A DNA stretch of 17,065 bases from an uncultured Eubacterium sp. (GCA_910584345.1 CAJTZX010000067.1:1-17065), one strand, 5' to 3'; numbered from the stretch's first letter, positions 7,699 to 15,836 are shown. Numbers and translations: made by a program. The notes: generated by a model not told the origin, from the sequence alone.

Positions 7699-8390
7699 AT
7701 GATCTTCTTTTACATAAAAATCAAAGGAAATTCAATATTTTCATTTATAATCAAAAAAAGACCAAAAACGCAACAAACAGAAGATCCTATGACCGATTTT
7801 TTAATGAAACCCAAAATCGATTTTGCTTTTAAAGAAATTATGGAAGATGCAAAAGCCCGCACTGGATTTCTGGCCGCTGTACTTCATTTAAAACCAGACG
7901 ATATCAGGGAAACCCGTATTTTAAACTCTCATCTGCGTAAAGCACATAAAGAGGATAAAAAATGTATGCAGATCAGCTGGAAAAAAGGGGGGGGTAGACA
8001 TATGATGTGCTGAAAAAATGTGTCAGCATCCTTGATTTTGTACTTTTTGAACTGCCAAAGCTGCCAAAAGAATTGCGCAAAGAATGCAGCGGTATTGAAT
8101 TGTGAGCAAAATTTATCAATGCGGAAGAAAGAGAGGAATTTGATATGATTGCTGAAAAAGATCCTTATATAAAAAGCGCTTACGACCAGCTGCAGCTCAT
8201 TAGCCAGGATAAACAAAAACAAAAACGAAAAGAATACGAAGTACGTGAAAAAGCAATCCGGGAATATAACCAGCTTATCTATGAAGCAGAGCAGCGCGGA
8301 GAAAAATATAAAGCGATATCTATCGCCACTTTTAATTACCTTACTGTTTTGAAACATTGTTACTGTTCGCACCTACGGAACTTACAGTAA
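7699..8390 (+). pseudogene. Rpn-family nuclease/transposase pseudogene with internal deletion
   Basis: The 5' part encodes the conserved opening of Rpn-type PD-(D/E)XK nucleases (Met-Thr-Asp-Phe-Leu-Met-Lys-Pro-Lys-Ile-Asp-Phe-Ala-Phe-Lys from 7789) and runs to Lys-Ala-His-Lys-Glu-Asp-Lys near 7957. The next recognisable part, Lys-Met-Tyr-Ala-Asp-Gln-Leu-Glu-Lys, is in another frame. The segment that normally carries the catalytic Asp/Glu-x-Lys core is therefore missing. The 3' frame contains TAG at 7995-7997, after a run of eight G, and TGA at 8103-8105, then the family's C-terminal Tyr-Asn-Gln-Leu helix before homology fades near 8330. An ATG at 7699 with AAAGGG upstream may be the old start. 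This is a dead copy of a mobile-type nuclease gene. Confidence 0.85.
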
Positions 8391-8392
8391 CA
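8358..8392. repeat. Palindrome A next to the Rpn pseudogene
   Basis: TGTTACTGT (8358-8366) is repeated inverted at 8384-8392 (9 bp arms, 17-base loop). It begins about where homology to the Rpn protein ends and abuts a second palindrome. Confidence 0.6.
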
Positions 8393-8437
8393 GAATCCGG
8401 CATATGGAAAGTTTGCCTGCGACAGATTGCCGGATTC
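8393..8437. repeat. Palindrome B, directly abutting palindrome A
   Basis: GAATCCGGCA (8393-8402) is repeated inverted at 8428-8437 (10 perfect bp, 25-base loop). The first base follows palindrome A without a gap. CTGTTCGCA (8363-8371) can also pair with TGCGACAG (8418-8425) across the two, allowing an alternative fold. No T tract follows. The rest of the gap up to the tRNA promoter shows nothing recognisable. Confidence 0.6.
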
Positions 8438-8531
8438 CTGGCAACGATTATGTATTGGTCCCAGCAAAACAGGAAATGTTTAGCTGGTAAGTAAACAAAA
8501 ATGAAATATGATCCGAAAATAAAATTAAGTA

Positions 8532-8559
8532 TTGAAAATTTTGATAATTATGTTATACT
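8532..8559 (+). promoter_or_regulatory. Promoter of tRNA-Ala
   Basis: TTGAAA (8532-8537) and TATACT (8554-8559) are 16 bases apart. A TG pair one base before the -10 makes it an extended -10. The tRNA starts 9 bases further on. Confidence 0.75.
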
Positions 8560-8567
8560 GAGTCTAT

Positions 8568-8640
8568 GGGGCATTGGCGCAGTTGGGAGCGCGTAACATT
8601 CGCATTGTTAAGGCCACGGGTTCGACTCCCGTATGCTCCA
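8568..8640 (+). tRNA. tRNA-Ala (anticodon CGC)
   Basis: A complete cloverleaf can be drawn. The acceptor arms are 8568-8574 and 8633-8639, the D stem GCGC/GCGC, the anticodon stem TAACA/TGTTA with loop TTCGCAT, and the T stem ACGGG/CCCGT with TTCGACT. The anticodon CGC (8601-8603) reads GCG. The G3-U70 pair, the alanine identity element, is present (8570 with 8637), and base 73 is A (8640). CCA is not encoded and must be added enzymatically. A short T run follows the gene. Confidence 0.97.
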
Positions 8641-8671
8641 TTTTTATAATCAAAATAAATGATCTTACCCT

Positions 8672-11600
8672 TTACATCTCTTCTTTTTTAACATGTTCAA
8701 TTTTACTGACTGTAACAATAGTCATGCCTTTATTACTATTATAATAATTAGGGGCATGCATTACATATCCTGTCATTAAAGTGCAATACCTTTTCTCTAT
8801 CACTTGCAATGTCTGCATTTCAGAACAGGGCACAGTTTGTTTCAGCTTTAAATTCATTTTCGCTTTTTCAAGTAATGCATTTAATGTTTTATTTTCCGTA
8901 TCCTTACAAAATTCTTTCAGCCTTTGTATACATTCCTTGGCTTCTAAAGCATCCTGTTTTGCACTCAAATTAACAAGAACACATGCAAATTCTTCTGTCA
9001 AATCTACAGAATCAGCAGATTCCTTAACAATATCCTGCATAATTTCCAAACTTTTGGCAGCTTCTGAAACATTATGTCTGCCACTCAGATTGACAAGTCC
9101 ATCAGCCAAACTTGTTACTATATATGCATCATCTCTATGATCTTTATATTGCACATATAAATCCATTAGATTTTTTATAGCTTTTTCAGCCAGAGATAAC
9201 TTCTTGCTGGCAGCTGTATTAACTAATCCAAATGTCAATTCTTCTAAAAACACCTTTTTGTCAGTATACTTTCTATAAAGTCTGAACAAATGCTCTATAT
9301 TTTCTTCATTTTGTAAATCATCTTGTTTTGCACTCAAATTTACCAGACTTCTCGCCAGATTTTCCTCTAATTTCAAATTATTGTCAAACTGTTCACAGAT
9401 TTCTTTTAAAAAAGTTGCACTTTCTAAAGCTTGTACGGCATCCTGCCTGGCACATAAATTCACGATTCCTCTTGACAATTCAACTGCAAAATTTTCATAG
9501 CTTCCATATTTTTGATAGAACAGCTGTTGATATGTAATACAATATGCAATATATGTATTGTCCGCGTATACCGCAACAAGATTATGCAGTCCCATAGCCA
9601 GGTACAATGCAGTCTCCGCATTACCATTATATCTTTCATAAAGCATTTTCAAATCATCCACAATATCAACTGCTTCTGCCGCAGAATTTATTTTAGCGCT
9701 AAAACGAATCAGTTCCAACGCAAATAGTGTTACTATTTCCTTATCATCTGGAAAATCTTCCATAATTTTTTTTAGATTTGTTAAAATGAATCTATCTTGT
9801 TTAAAACTTAAATTAATTTCTTCACCGTTAACTGTGTAACGAGCAACTAACCTGTATGCAATAATTCTTGCCAGTTCTTTATTATTCGGATTTTCTTTAT
9901 ATATTCTTTCTAAGTCTTCCATAACATATTTTGCTATAGGCGGTTTTCTTTCCAGATCCATCACCTGAATAATATAACTTCCTGGCTCATGATAATGGTT
10001 ATCGCTAAAATTAACGAATCCTTTAGCCATTAATACTTGTATATCCGTATTTGCTTTGCATTGTTCGTATATAGCTATTAAAAGATTTAACATACGGAAA
10101 CTTTGCTTATAATTTCTGCACTTTCTGACTGCAATAGATAATAAACGGGCATATGCTTGTACCGCATAATCTTCTAACGTAACCTCATCCGGAAAAAACA
10201 AATTCCAATATTCAGGCTTTCTGTTCAGCAAATCTTCATAATCACTAAATAGTTTTTCAAAGAACATTGCGGTTCGCTTTGGAAAACGCCATAAAATCAT
10301 AAGCAAATCATATACCATTTTCTCTTCTTGCTCCAAAAGCCATCTGCATACAGCATATTCACCAATTAAATCCGGTTTAACAGCAAATATAAAATTACCT
10401 TCTGCTAATCCTATCCTTTGGAAAAATTTTTTTACAGAAGGAAAGCTGTCTGCTTTTTTTTCAATTATTCCCCAATCATCGCTGCAGATTTCATCCTGTA
10501 ACTGTTGCAAAGTTACATCTTGAAGAATGGTTGCAATACATTTTATCTTTATGCACAGTTCTAACAGTTTCTCATCTTCTCTCGCATCATTTTTCATCAG
10601 TAAAAGAGCCTTGCGTAGTTGTTCTCTTTCATGCTCTACAACATACTGCAATATCTCATTCCTGCTCCATTTTTCGGGATTACCCATATACAAGTAAGCA
10701 TCCGTAAGCAGTAAAATATACAGTGGCCGATGCAAACGCGGATCAATCATTTTCAATTTTTCTAACAGCATTTCTTTCGTTTCTGTCGACAGCTCACTCC
10801 GTTTCATTCTCATTTCTTCCGGCACAAAACCACATATATTTTTCATTGACTGAAAATACCGTTCCATAATTGTCATAAGCTCTTTATCACTCAAAGCTTT
10901 TAAAAAAAGAAACTTTGGCTGATTTCGATTATATGAATAGCTTAGTGTATTTTGTTCGATACAATAGCAGGATCTGCATACCAAATCTTTCCGAAACAAA
11001 TCTTTTCCCCAAAAATTATCTTCATTTTCGCTTGACTCATTTGCACGCTCGATAAGCAAAAGACGCAAAGGCAAACTGCGTTTACTCTCCGCTAAATATT
11101 CTATCCAATCTGCAAACTGTTTGGTATATGCCTGTACATAATCTGCTATAAGAAAGCATTTATCAGTTAAACTGCTATTTAACTTTGAAAGGTTCGTATA
11201 TTCTTCCAGCTGAATATGCTTAACAGAATAGCCTGTTGGAAGATATTCACATATAAAATCGTAGACCAGTCTGCTTTTGCCGCTGCCGCCTGGACCGATA
11301 ACTGCCCACCAAAGAAACATTCTTTCATCTTCAAAAAAATGCAGCAATTGATCCAGCTCCGATTTACGACCAACCATTGGAACAAAACGTGATTTATATG
11401 TAAAACGATTTGCAAATACATTTTGATCTTGTGCTCCAATATGCCTGCATAATTTATGATACGCTTCAGGATCTGTTTCTTCTAAAAGATGTTCTAAAAT
11501 AACTCTGACTGATTCATGCTGCCCATTTTTATACAAAATAGCCCGAATATGCTTCTCACCTAACTCCCTAATTTTTTCATCCCGTTTTTCCTGCTCACAT

Positions 11601-12355
11601 TCCATAATTGTATAATAGCTCATCCCAGGTTGCATTACTGTCTTTAGAACTTCTAACGTTTTATCCTGTGAAAGGCTGCACCCCAAAAACAGTATTGCCT
11701 TTTGTGCCAGACAAGCCTTTAAAGTCTCATACAATAACATTCCTTTTTTATAATGTTTTTTATACTGATCTTCTGTAAAAACCAGCGTACTTCCTTCAAG
11801 TTCACCTCTCACAACTGATCCGTGAAGTTTAAATAAACCATATTCTAAATTTTCACGAGAATAATAATTTAACATTTCTGTATGACCTGGATGAAAAACA
11901 CTTAGTTTTTTTCCATGCAGATCATAAACCTTTTCTAACATACAGTCAAAATTAGTAGTTAACATTAATCCCTGAAACAATTTAGGCAGAATGTAGACCG
12001 GTTCTTTTTGAACCTGCCTCATTTTTTCAACCGTCATTTTTTCTTCTGAAAACAATAATGCTATGTCTTTTTTTAAATTAAACAATGTTCTCTTTTCTGC
12101 CAGAATTTGCGCTATTTTAGCATAGTTTTCTTCTGCATTTAATAAACGATTTATTTCTGCAATGCTTTTTTCATCTGTTAATTTGCATATTAATTTTTCG
12201 ATCGTCTGTTTCCATGTTCCATAACAAAACGCTGAAAATCCGGCGCCTATAAACGGGACCAGTACACACAGATTTCTTTTTATTTCTTCATATACATATA
12301 TATTATCTGGATGAAAATCCATAATTTTTTGAAATGCAGAATGCTCATTATTCAT
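8672..12355 (-). CDS. SIR2-STAND NTPase with C-terminal helical repeats (putative anti-phage NADase sensor)
   Basis: The 1,227-aa protein has three parts. Residues ~25-290 are a SIR2-like NAD-binding domain: Gly-Ala-Gly-Phe-Ser at 37-41, Thr-Asn-Phe-Asp at 134-137 and Leu-His-Gly at 177-179 supply the glycine loop, the Asn/Asp pair and the catalytic His. Residues ~325-600 are a P-loop NTPase with Walker A Gly-Pro-Gly-Gly-Ser-Gly-Lys-Ser at 354-361, a Walker B-like strand ending at Asp405, and an Arg-rich sensor strand (Leu-Leu-Leu-Ile-Glu-Arg) near 431-437. From about 735 come roughly eight ~40-residue helical repeats with a Leu-Val-Asn-Leu-Ser core. This is the order of single-gene SIR2-STAND immune proteins (Avs5-like): repeats sense, the NTPase oligomerises, SIR2 destroys NAD+. 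I start at 12355, where GGGAG lies 7 bases upstream; the ATG at 12382 has none. Function is inferred from architecture. Confidence 0.85.
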   Translation of the reverse strand: MNNEHSAFQKIMDFHPDNIYVYEEIKRNLCVLVPFIGAGFSAFCYGTWKQTIEKLICKLTDEKSIAEINRLLNAEENYAKIAQILAEKRTLFNLKKDIALLFSEEKMTVEKMRQVQKEPVYILPKLFQGLMLTTNFDCMLEKVYDLHGKKLSVFHPGHTEMLNYYSRENLEYGLFKLHGSVVRGELEGSTLVFTEDQYKKHYKKGMLLYETLKACLAQKAILFLGCSLSQDKTLEVLKTVMQPGMSYYTIMECEQEKRDEKIRELGEKHIRAILYKNGQHESVRVILEHLLEETDPEAYHKLCRHIGAQDQNVFANRFTYKSRFVPMVGRKSELDQLLHFFEDERMFLWWAVIGPGGSGKSRLVYDFICEYLPTGYSVKHIQLEEYTNLSKLNSSLTDKCFLIADYVQAYTKQFADWIEYLAESKRSLPLRLLLIERANESSENEDNFWGKDLFRKDLVCRSCYCIEQNTLSYSYNRNQPKFLFLKALSDKELMTIMERYFQSMKNICGFVPEEMRMKRSELSTETKEMLLEKLKMIDPRLHRPLYILLLTDAYLYMGNPEKWSRNEILQYVVEHEREQLRKALLLMKNDAREDEKLLELCIKIKCIATILQDVTLQQLQDEICSDDWGIIEKKADSFPSVKKFFQRIGLAEGNFIFAVKPDLIGEYAVCRWLLEQEEKMVYDLLMILWRFPKRTAMFFEKLFSDYEDLLNRKPEYWNLFFPDEVTLEDYAVQAYARLLSIAVRKCRNYKQSFRMLNLLIAIYEQCKANTDIQVLMAKGFVNFSDNHYHEPGSYIIQVMDLERKPPIAKYVMEDLERIYKENPNNKELARIIAYRLVARYTVNGEEINLSFKQDRFILTNLKKIMEDFPDDKEIVTLFALELIRFSAKINSAAEAVDIVDDLKMLYERYNGNAETALYLAMGLHNLVAVYADNTYIAYCITYQQLFYQKYGSYENFAVELSRGIVNLCARQDAVQALESATFLKEICEQFDNNLKLEENLARSLVNLSAKQDDLQNEENIEHLFRLYRKYTDKKVFLEELTFGLVNTAASKKLSLAEKAIKNLMDLYVQYKDHRDDAYIVTSLADGLVNLSGRHNVSEAAKSLEIMQDIVKESADSVDLTEEFACVLVNLSAKQDALEAKECIQRLKEFCKDTENKTLNALLEKAKMNLKLKQTVPCSEMQTLQVIEKRYCTLMTGYVMHAPNYYNSNKGMTIVTVSKIEHVKKEEM

Positions 12356-12434
12356 ACTGTTTCTCCCATGATCCACTTCCATTAAGATGATATCGGAACA
12401 TCATAAATTTTTCGTCCGCTGTCCCGCTCAATAC

Positions 12435-13091
12435 TCAATCTAACATACAACCCTTTCTAAGCAGCTTCCTATATGCTTCCCAGGAAATATAACGCCCGCC
12501 CATTCGCTCCAAATGCTCTGTATGAAACTGACAGTCAATAAGCAAAAACTTCTGCTGCTCCAGCTGTTGTGCAAACAATATTAACGCAGTTTTAGAACCA
12601 TTTTCCTTTTCCGAAAACATACTCTCTCCAAAAAAGCATTTGCCAATAGAAACACCATATAACCCGCCTGCCAGCGCACCATCTGCAAACACTTCCACAC
12701 TGACCGCATACCCTGCCCTATGCAAACGTCCATACGCAGCCTCCATCTCATCCGAAATCCAAGTTCCCTCTTTGTCTTCCCGCTTCATCCGGCAGCAATG
12801 CATCGTATATGAAAAATCACGATTGCATACGAGCTGCAGCCGGTGCTTTTTCATATACTTTTTCATAGAATGCGATACGTGTATCTCATTTGGAAAAATA
12901 ACAAACCGCTCTTTCGGACACCACCACAAAATTTCCTCTCCCGGCTCATACCATGGAAAGATTCCATGCGTATAGGCCAAAAGAAGGCGCTCCACACTCA
13001 GATCGCCGCCCACTGCAAGCAGGCCGTCAGCGCGTGCCAGCAAAGGATTCGGAAATGAAATCTCATGCTCTGTTAAACGATAAACCGGCAT
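12435..13091 (-). CDS. aat: Leucyl/phenylalanyl-tRNA-protein transferase
   Basis: Aat moves Leu or Phe from its tRNA onto proteins with N-terminal Lys or Arg, making primary N-degrons read by ClpS. The 218-aa protein shows the family motifs in order: Phe-Pro-Asn-Pro (13-16), Gly-Leu-Leu-Ala-Val-Gly-Gly-Asp-Leu-Ser (23-32), His-Gly-Ile-Phe-Pro-Trp-Tyr soon after, Trp-Trp-Cys-Pro-Lys-Glu-Arg, and Phe-Gly-Glu-Ser-Met-Phe-Ser in the catalytic acyltransferase fold. I chose the ATG at 13091: GGAGG lies 5 bases upstream and the family begins right before Tyr-Arg-Leu. The ATG at 13139 would add 16 unrelated residues without a ribosome site. It follows clpA by 53 bases on the same strand. No convincing terminator follows before the SIR2-STAND gene. 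Confidence 0.96.
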   Translation of the reverse strand: MPVYRLTEHEISFPNPLLARADGLLAVGGDLSVERLLLAYTHGIFPWYEPGEEILWWCPKERFVIFPNEIHVSHSMKKYMKKHRLQLVCNRDFSYTMHCCRMKREDKEGTWISDEMEAAYGRLHRAGYAVSVEVFADGALAGGLYGVSIGKCFFGESMFSEKENGSKTALILFAQQLEQQKFLLIDCQFHTEHLERMGGRYISWEAYRKLLRKGCMLD

Positions 13092-13144
13092 TTTATCCTC
13101 CACTCCTATCATTTGATTCATTCTGAAAAAATCATGCATCCGCT

Positions 13145-15445
13145 TTAGAGCGTGTTTGAAAAATCATTCCCGTGATCTGTCTGAATGTCAGCACTACTCG
13201 TAATTTCAAGTTCAAACTGTTCTTTTGAAGCTGTCAAAGCACATGTCCCACCTTGTTTTAATTTGCCGAACAAAATCTCATTTACAAACAGCGGTTTGAT
13301 TTCACCTGCGATAACACGTTCGATCTCTCTTGCACCATATTCCGCACTGATGCCTTTTTTCCGAACCAGCAGTTTTGCAGCGTCATCCGTCAACAGTGTT
13401 ATCTTTTTGCGTGCCAGCAGCTTTTGAAGCTCTCCCAATTTTTTTTCAATAATCTGTTCTGCCATTTGGGAATTCATACTATGAAATGCTACAATTTTAT
13501 TCAAACGATTGCGAAACTCCGGCTGAAAAATTCGTTTGACTTCTTCTAAAACAACATCTGCAGAAGTATCTTCTCCCTGAAATCCAATTCCCGGTTTTCC
13601 AATCCTGTTTGCACCTGCATTTGAAGTCATAATCAGAATAACATTGCGAAAATCCGCTTTTCTGCCCTGATTATCGGTAAGCGTCGCATAATCCATCACT
13701 TGCAGCAATATGTTATAAATATCTGGATGCGCTTTTTCAATCTCATCCAGCAGAAGCACCGCATGCGGGTGTTTTCGGATCTGTTCCGTTAAAAGTCCTC
13801 CTTCCTCATATCCCACATATCCTGCCGGTGCACCAATCAGCTTCGCTACCGCATGTTTTTCTTCATATTCACTCATATCAAAACGAATCAGACGGATCCC
13901 CAGCTCTTTCGCCAGACATTTTGCAATTTCTGTCTTGCCAACACCGGTTGGCCCGACAAATAACAAACTTGCTAACGGTTTATCTTCTTCCAGTAATCCG
14001 GCTCTTGAGAATTTTACCGCATTGACTACTTGTGTAACCGCCTCATCCTGTCCATATACAAGCTGCTGCAGTCTTTCTTCTAAAGAAGCAAGCGCTTTTA
14101 TTTCATCCTGTTCTACCGTCTGTTTTGGAATATGGCATGTCTTTGCCACAATCTCATCGATAAGCTCTTTGCTTACCATCTGTATTTTTTGTTTTAGCGG
14201 ATGCATCCGCCGATACGCACCAGCCTCATCCATAAGGTCAATCGCCTTATCCGGCAAAAAACGTTCTTGTATATATTTATCACTCATAGAAACCGCATAT
14301 TCCAAAACACCCTCTTCATAAACAACGCCATGAAACGCTTCGTATGTTTCTTTCAGACCTTCTAGTATATAAACAGCATCCTGAAAATCGGGTTCTTTGA
14401 TTTCCACATTTTGAAAACGCCTTACAAGACTTTTGCTTTTTTCGAAGTGCTTTTTATACTCCTCAAACGTTGTAGCCCCAATAAAACGAATATGACCAGC
14501 TGACAAATATGGTTTTAACATATTTGAAATATCAAAGCTTGTGCCGTTTACCGCGCCCGCACCTACAATATTATGAATCTCATCCATATAAATAATCGGT
14601 TTTTCTTCCCTGGAAATACTGTCCAGCGTCTTTTTCAGCCGTTTTTCAAAATCTCCGCGGTACTGTGTGCCTGCTAAAAGGCTTCCAAGATCCAAGGAAA
14701 ATATTTTTGCCCCAAGCAAAGGCTGCACAACCTTTCCTTCTTCAAGCAGCTTTGCAAGCCCATATACAATCGCTGTCTTTCCAACTCCCGGTTCCCCAAG
14801 ATGCAGAGGATTATTTTTCTCTTTGCGGCAAAGAATCTGCATCGTACGCTCCAGCTCATCCTCTCTTCCAATAAGCGGATGTGCCCCTTCCAGTGAATCA
14901 TTCAAGCATACCGCATATTGCTGCCAGAAAGCTCCCTGTGTATCCGAATCGCCTTGTTCTTCTGTTTCCATTGATTCTTCTACTCGTGTAAACCGTTTGC
15001 TGCTGCTTTCATTTTTTTCACCAATCAAAAGCATTTCCTGCAGGAGATCGGCTTGTTCGACTCCCTGCAGACGCATATAATATACTGCATAGCTTTCCTC
15101 CAGGTCATACATTGCATGAACCATATGCGGCAGCTCCACTTTTGTCCTGCCGCTATTCTTTGCTGATTCCCATGCATAGGAAAGCATCCTTGCCGTTCCC
15201 TGAGACAGCTGCGGCGTACAAACTGCATCCTCTTCATAACGCTCCATATATTCTTCCAGATACGTCTTTAAGTTTTTGTCTAATTCCTGAATCTTTCCGC
15301 CACAGTTTTCAAACGCCTCTGCAAACACCTTGTTCTGACAGGCTACATATAACATAAGCTCTGGCGTCACATATTCAAAACGCGCATTGCCTGCCAGCAG
15401 AAACACCGTATCTATCATTTCAGCCACTTCACCTGATACCTGCAT
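13145..15445 (-). CDS. clpA: ATP-dependent Clp protease ATP-binding subunit ClpA
   Basis: This two-ring-domain AAA+ unfoldase feeds substrates to ClpP. The 766-aa protein has a ClpS-binding-type N domain (about 1-145). NBD1 has Walker A Gly-Glu-Pro-Gly-Val-Gly-Lys-Thr at 217-224 and Walker B Ile-Ile-Tyr-Met-Asp-Glu at 284-289. NBD2 has Walker A at 498-505 and Walker B at 563-568. The ClpP-docking tripeptide Ile-Gly-Phe lies at 620-622. There is no ClpB/ClpC-type middle coiled coil between the NBDs, which favours ClpA over ClpC. AGGAGG 6 bases before the ATG at 15445 fixes the start; that ribosome site lies in the last codons of clpS, and the stop of clpS is separated by one base, so the two are translationally coupled. 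No clpP is in the window. Confidence 0.96.
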   Translation of the reverse strand: MQVSGEVAEMIDTVFLLAGNARFEYVTPELMLYVACQNKVFAEAFENCGGKIQELDKNLKTYLEEYMERYEEDAVCTPQLSQGTARMLSYAWESAKNSGRTKVELPHMVHAMYDLEESYAVYYMRLQGVEQADLLQEMLLIGEKNESSSKRFTRVEESMETEEQGDSDTQGAFWQQYAVCLNDSLEGAHPLIGREDELERTMQILCRKEKNNPLHLGEPGVGKTAIVYGLAKLLEEGKVVQPLLGAKIFSLDLGSLLAGTQYRGDFEKRLKKTLDSISREEKPIIYMDEIHNIVGAGAVNGTSFDISNMLKPYLSAGHIRFIGATTFEEYKKHFEKSKSLVRRFQNVEIKEPDFQDAVYILEGLKETYEAFHGVVYEEGVLEYAVSMSDKYIQERFLPDKAIDLMDEAGAYRRMHPLKQKIQMVSKELIDEIVAKTCHIPKQTVEQDEIKALASLEERLQQLVYGQDEAVTQVVNAVKFSRAGLLEEDKPLASLLFVGPTGVGKTEIAKCLAKELGIRLIRFDMSEYEEKHAVAKLIGAPAGYVGYEEGGLLTEQIRKHPHAVLLLDEIEKAHPDIYNILLQVMDYATLTDNQGRKADFRNVILIMTSNAGANRIGKPGIGFQGEDTSADVVLEEVKRIFQPEFRNRLNKIVAFHSMNSQMAEQIIEKKLGELQKLLARKKITLLTDDAAKLLVRKKGISAEYGAREIERVIAGEIKPLFVNEILFGKLKQGGTCALTASKEQFELEITSSADIQTDHGNDFSNTL

Positions 15446-15446
15446 C

Positions 15447-15746
15447 TTACGCCTCCTCAACTGTCATACGAAACGGAAATCCTTCTTCCTTAGCTCTGGC
15501 TGAAGCCGTCTGAACTTTCGTAACCGCCAGATCATACGGATAAGCGCCTACGGCTGCCCTGCCGCTTTTGTGCACAAGCAGCATCAGCCGCTCTGCTTCG
15601 AGCTGGTCTTTATGAAAAATCTGAATTAAAATATCTACGACAAATTCCATAGATGTAAAGTCATCATTGTGCATAATGACCTTGTAATGTTTCGGCTCCC
15701 TGATTTCTATTTTTGTATGTTCTTTTGTCTGCCCTTGTAACGACAT
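15447..15746 (-). CDS. clpS: ClpS, adaptor for N-degron substrates
   Basis: ClpS binds proteins carrying N-terminal Leu, Phe, Tyr or Trp and hands them to ClpA. The 99-aa protein has a flexible N-terminal tail (about 1-18) and then the core. The specificity pocket is visible as Asn27-Asp28-Asp29, Met33 and His59, which match E. coli Asn34-Asp35-Asp36, Met40 and His66 at a constant offset of seven. The ClpA-binding face follows Lys60-Ser-Gly. AGAGG about 9 bases before the ATG supports the start. It is the first gene of clpS-clpA-aat, about 55 bases downstream of a good promoter. Nothing is truncated. Confidence 0.97.
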   Translation of the reverse strand: MSLQGQTKEHTKIEIREPKHYKVIMHNDDFTSMEFVVDILIQIFHKDQLEAERLMLLVHKSGRAAVGAYPYDLAVTKVQTASARAKEEGFPFRMTVEEA

Positions 15747-15807
15747 CGTTTTATTCCTCTCGTTCCGACTGTCCTAAAATTATTTTCTGTCTTACTAACC
15801 AGAACAA

Positions 15808-15836
15808 ATCTTACCACAGGCAGACGAATTCGTCAA
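15808..15836 (-). promoter_or_regulatory. Promoter of clpS-clpA-aat
   Basis: On the minus strand, TTGACG (15831-15836) and TAAGAT (15808-15813) are 17 bases apart, with TG just before the -10 box. Transcription would start near 15801. No CIRCE or CtsR-like heptad pair is visible around it, so control by the usual Gram-positive heat-shock repressors is not indicated. Confidence 0.8.

Noticed and set aside
44..8370. Similarity of GTTACTATTCAC (minus strand, 44-55) to GTTACTGTTCGC (8359-8370)
   Set aside because: Ten of twelve matches is expected about once by chance in a window this size.
7929..8372. 147-codon minus-strand frame rich in Phe opposite the Rpn relic
   Set aside because: It is antisense to recognisable Rpn sequence and has a composition typical of reading Lys-rich sequence backwards; no ribosome site.
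8616..12434. Integrative island with tRNA-Ala as attachment site
   Set aside because: No copy of the tRNA 3' end was found between the SIR2 gene and aat, and no integrase is present.
12356..12434. Terminator between aat and the SIR2-STAND gene
   Set aside because: Only a 5-bp ATGAT/ATCAT stem without a U tract is visible.
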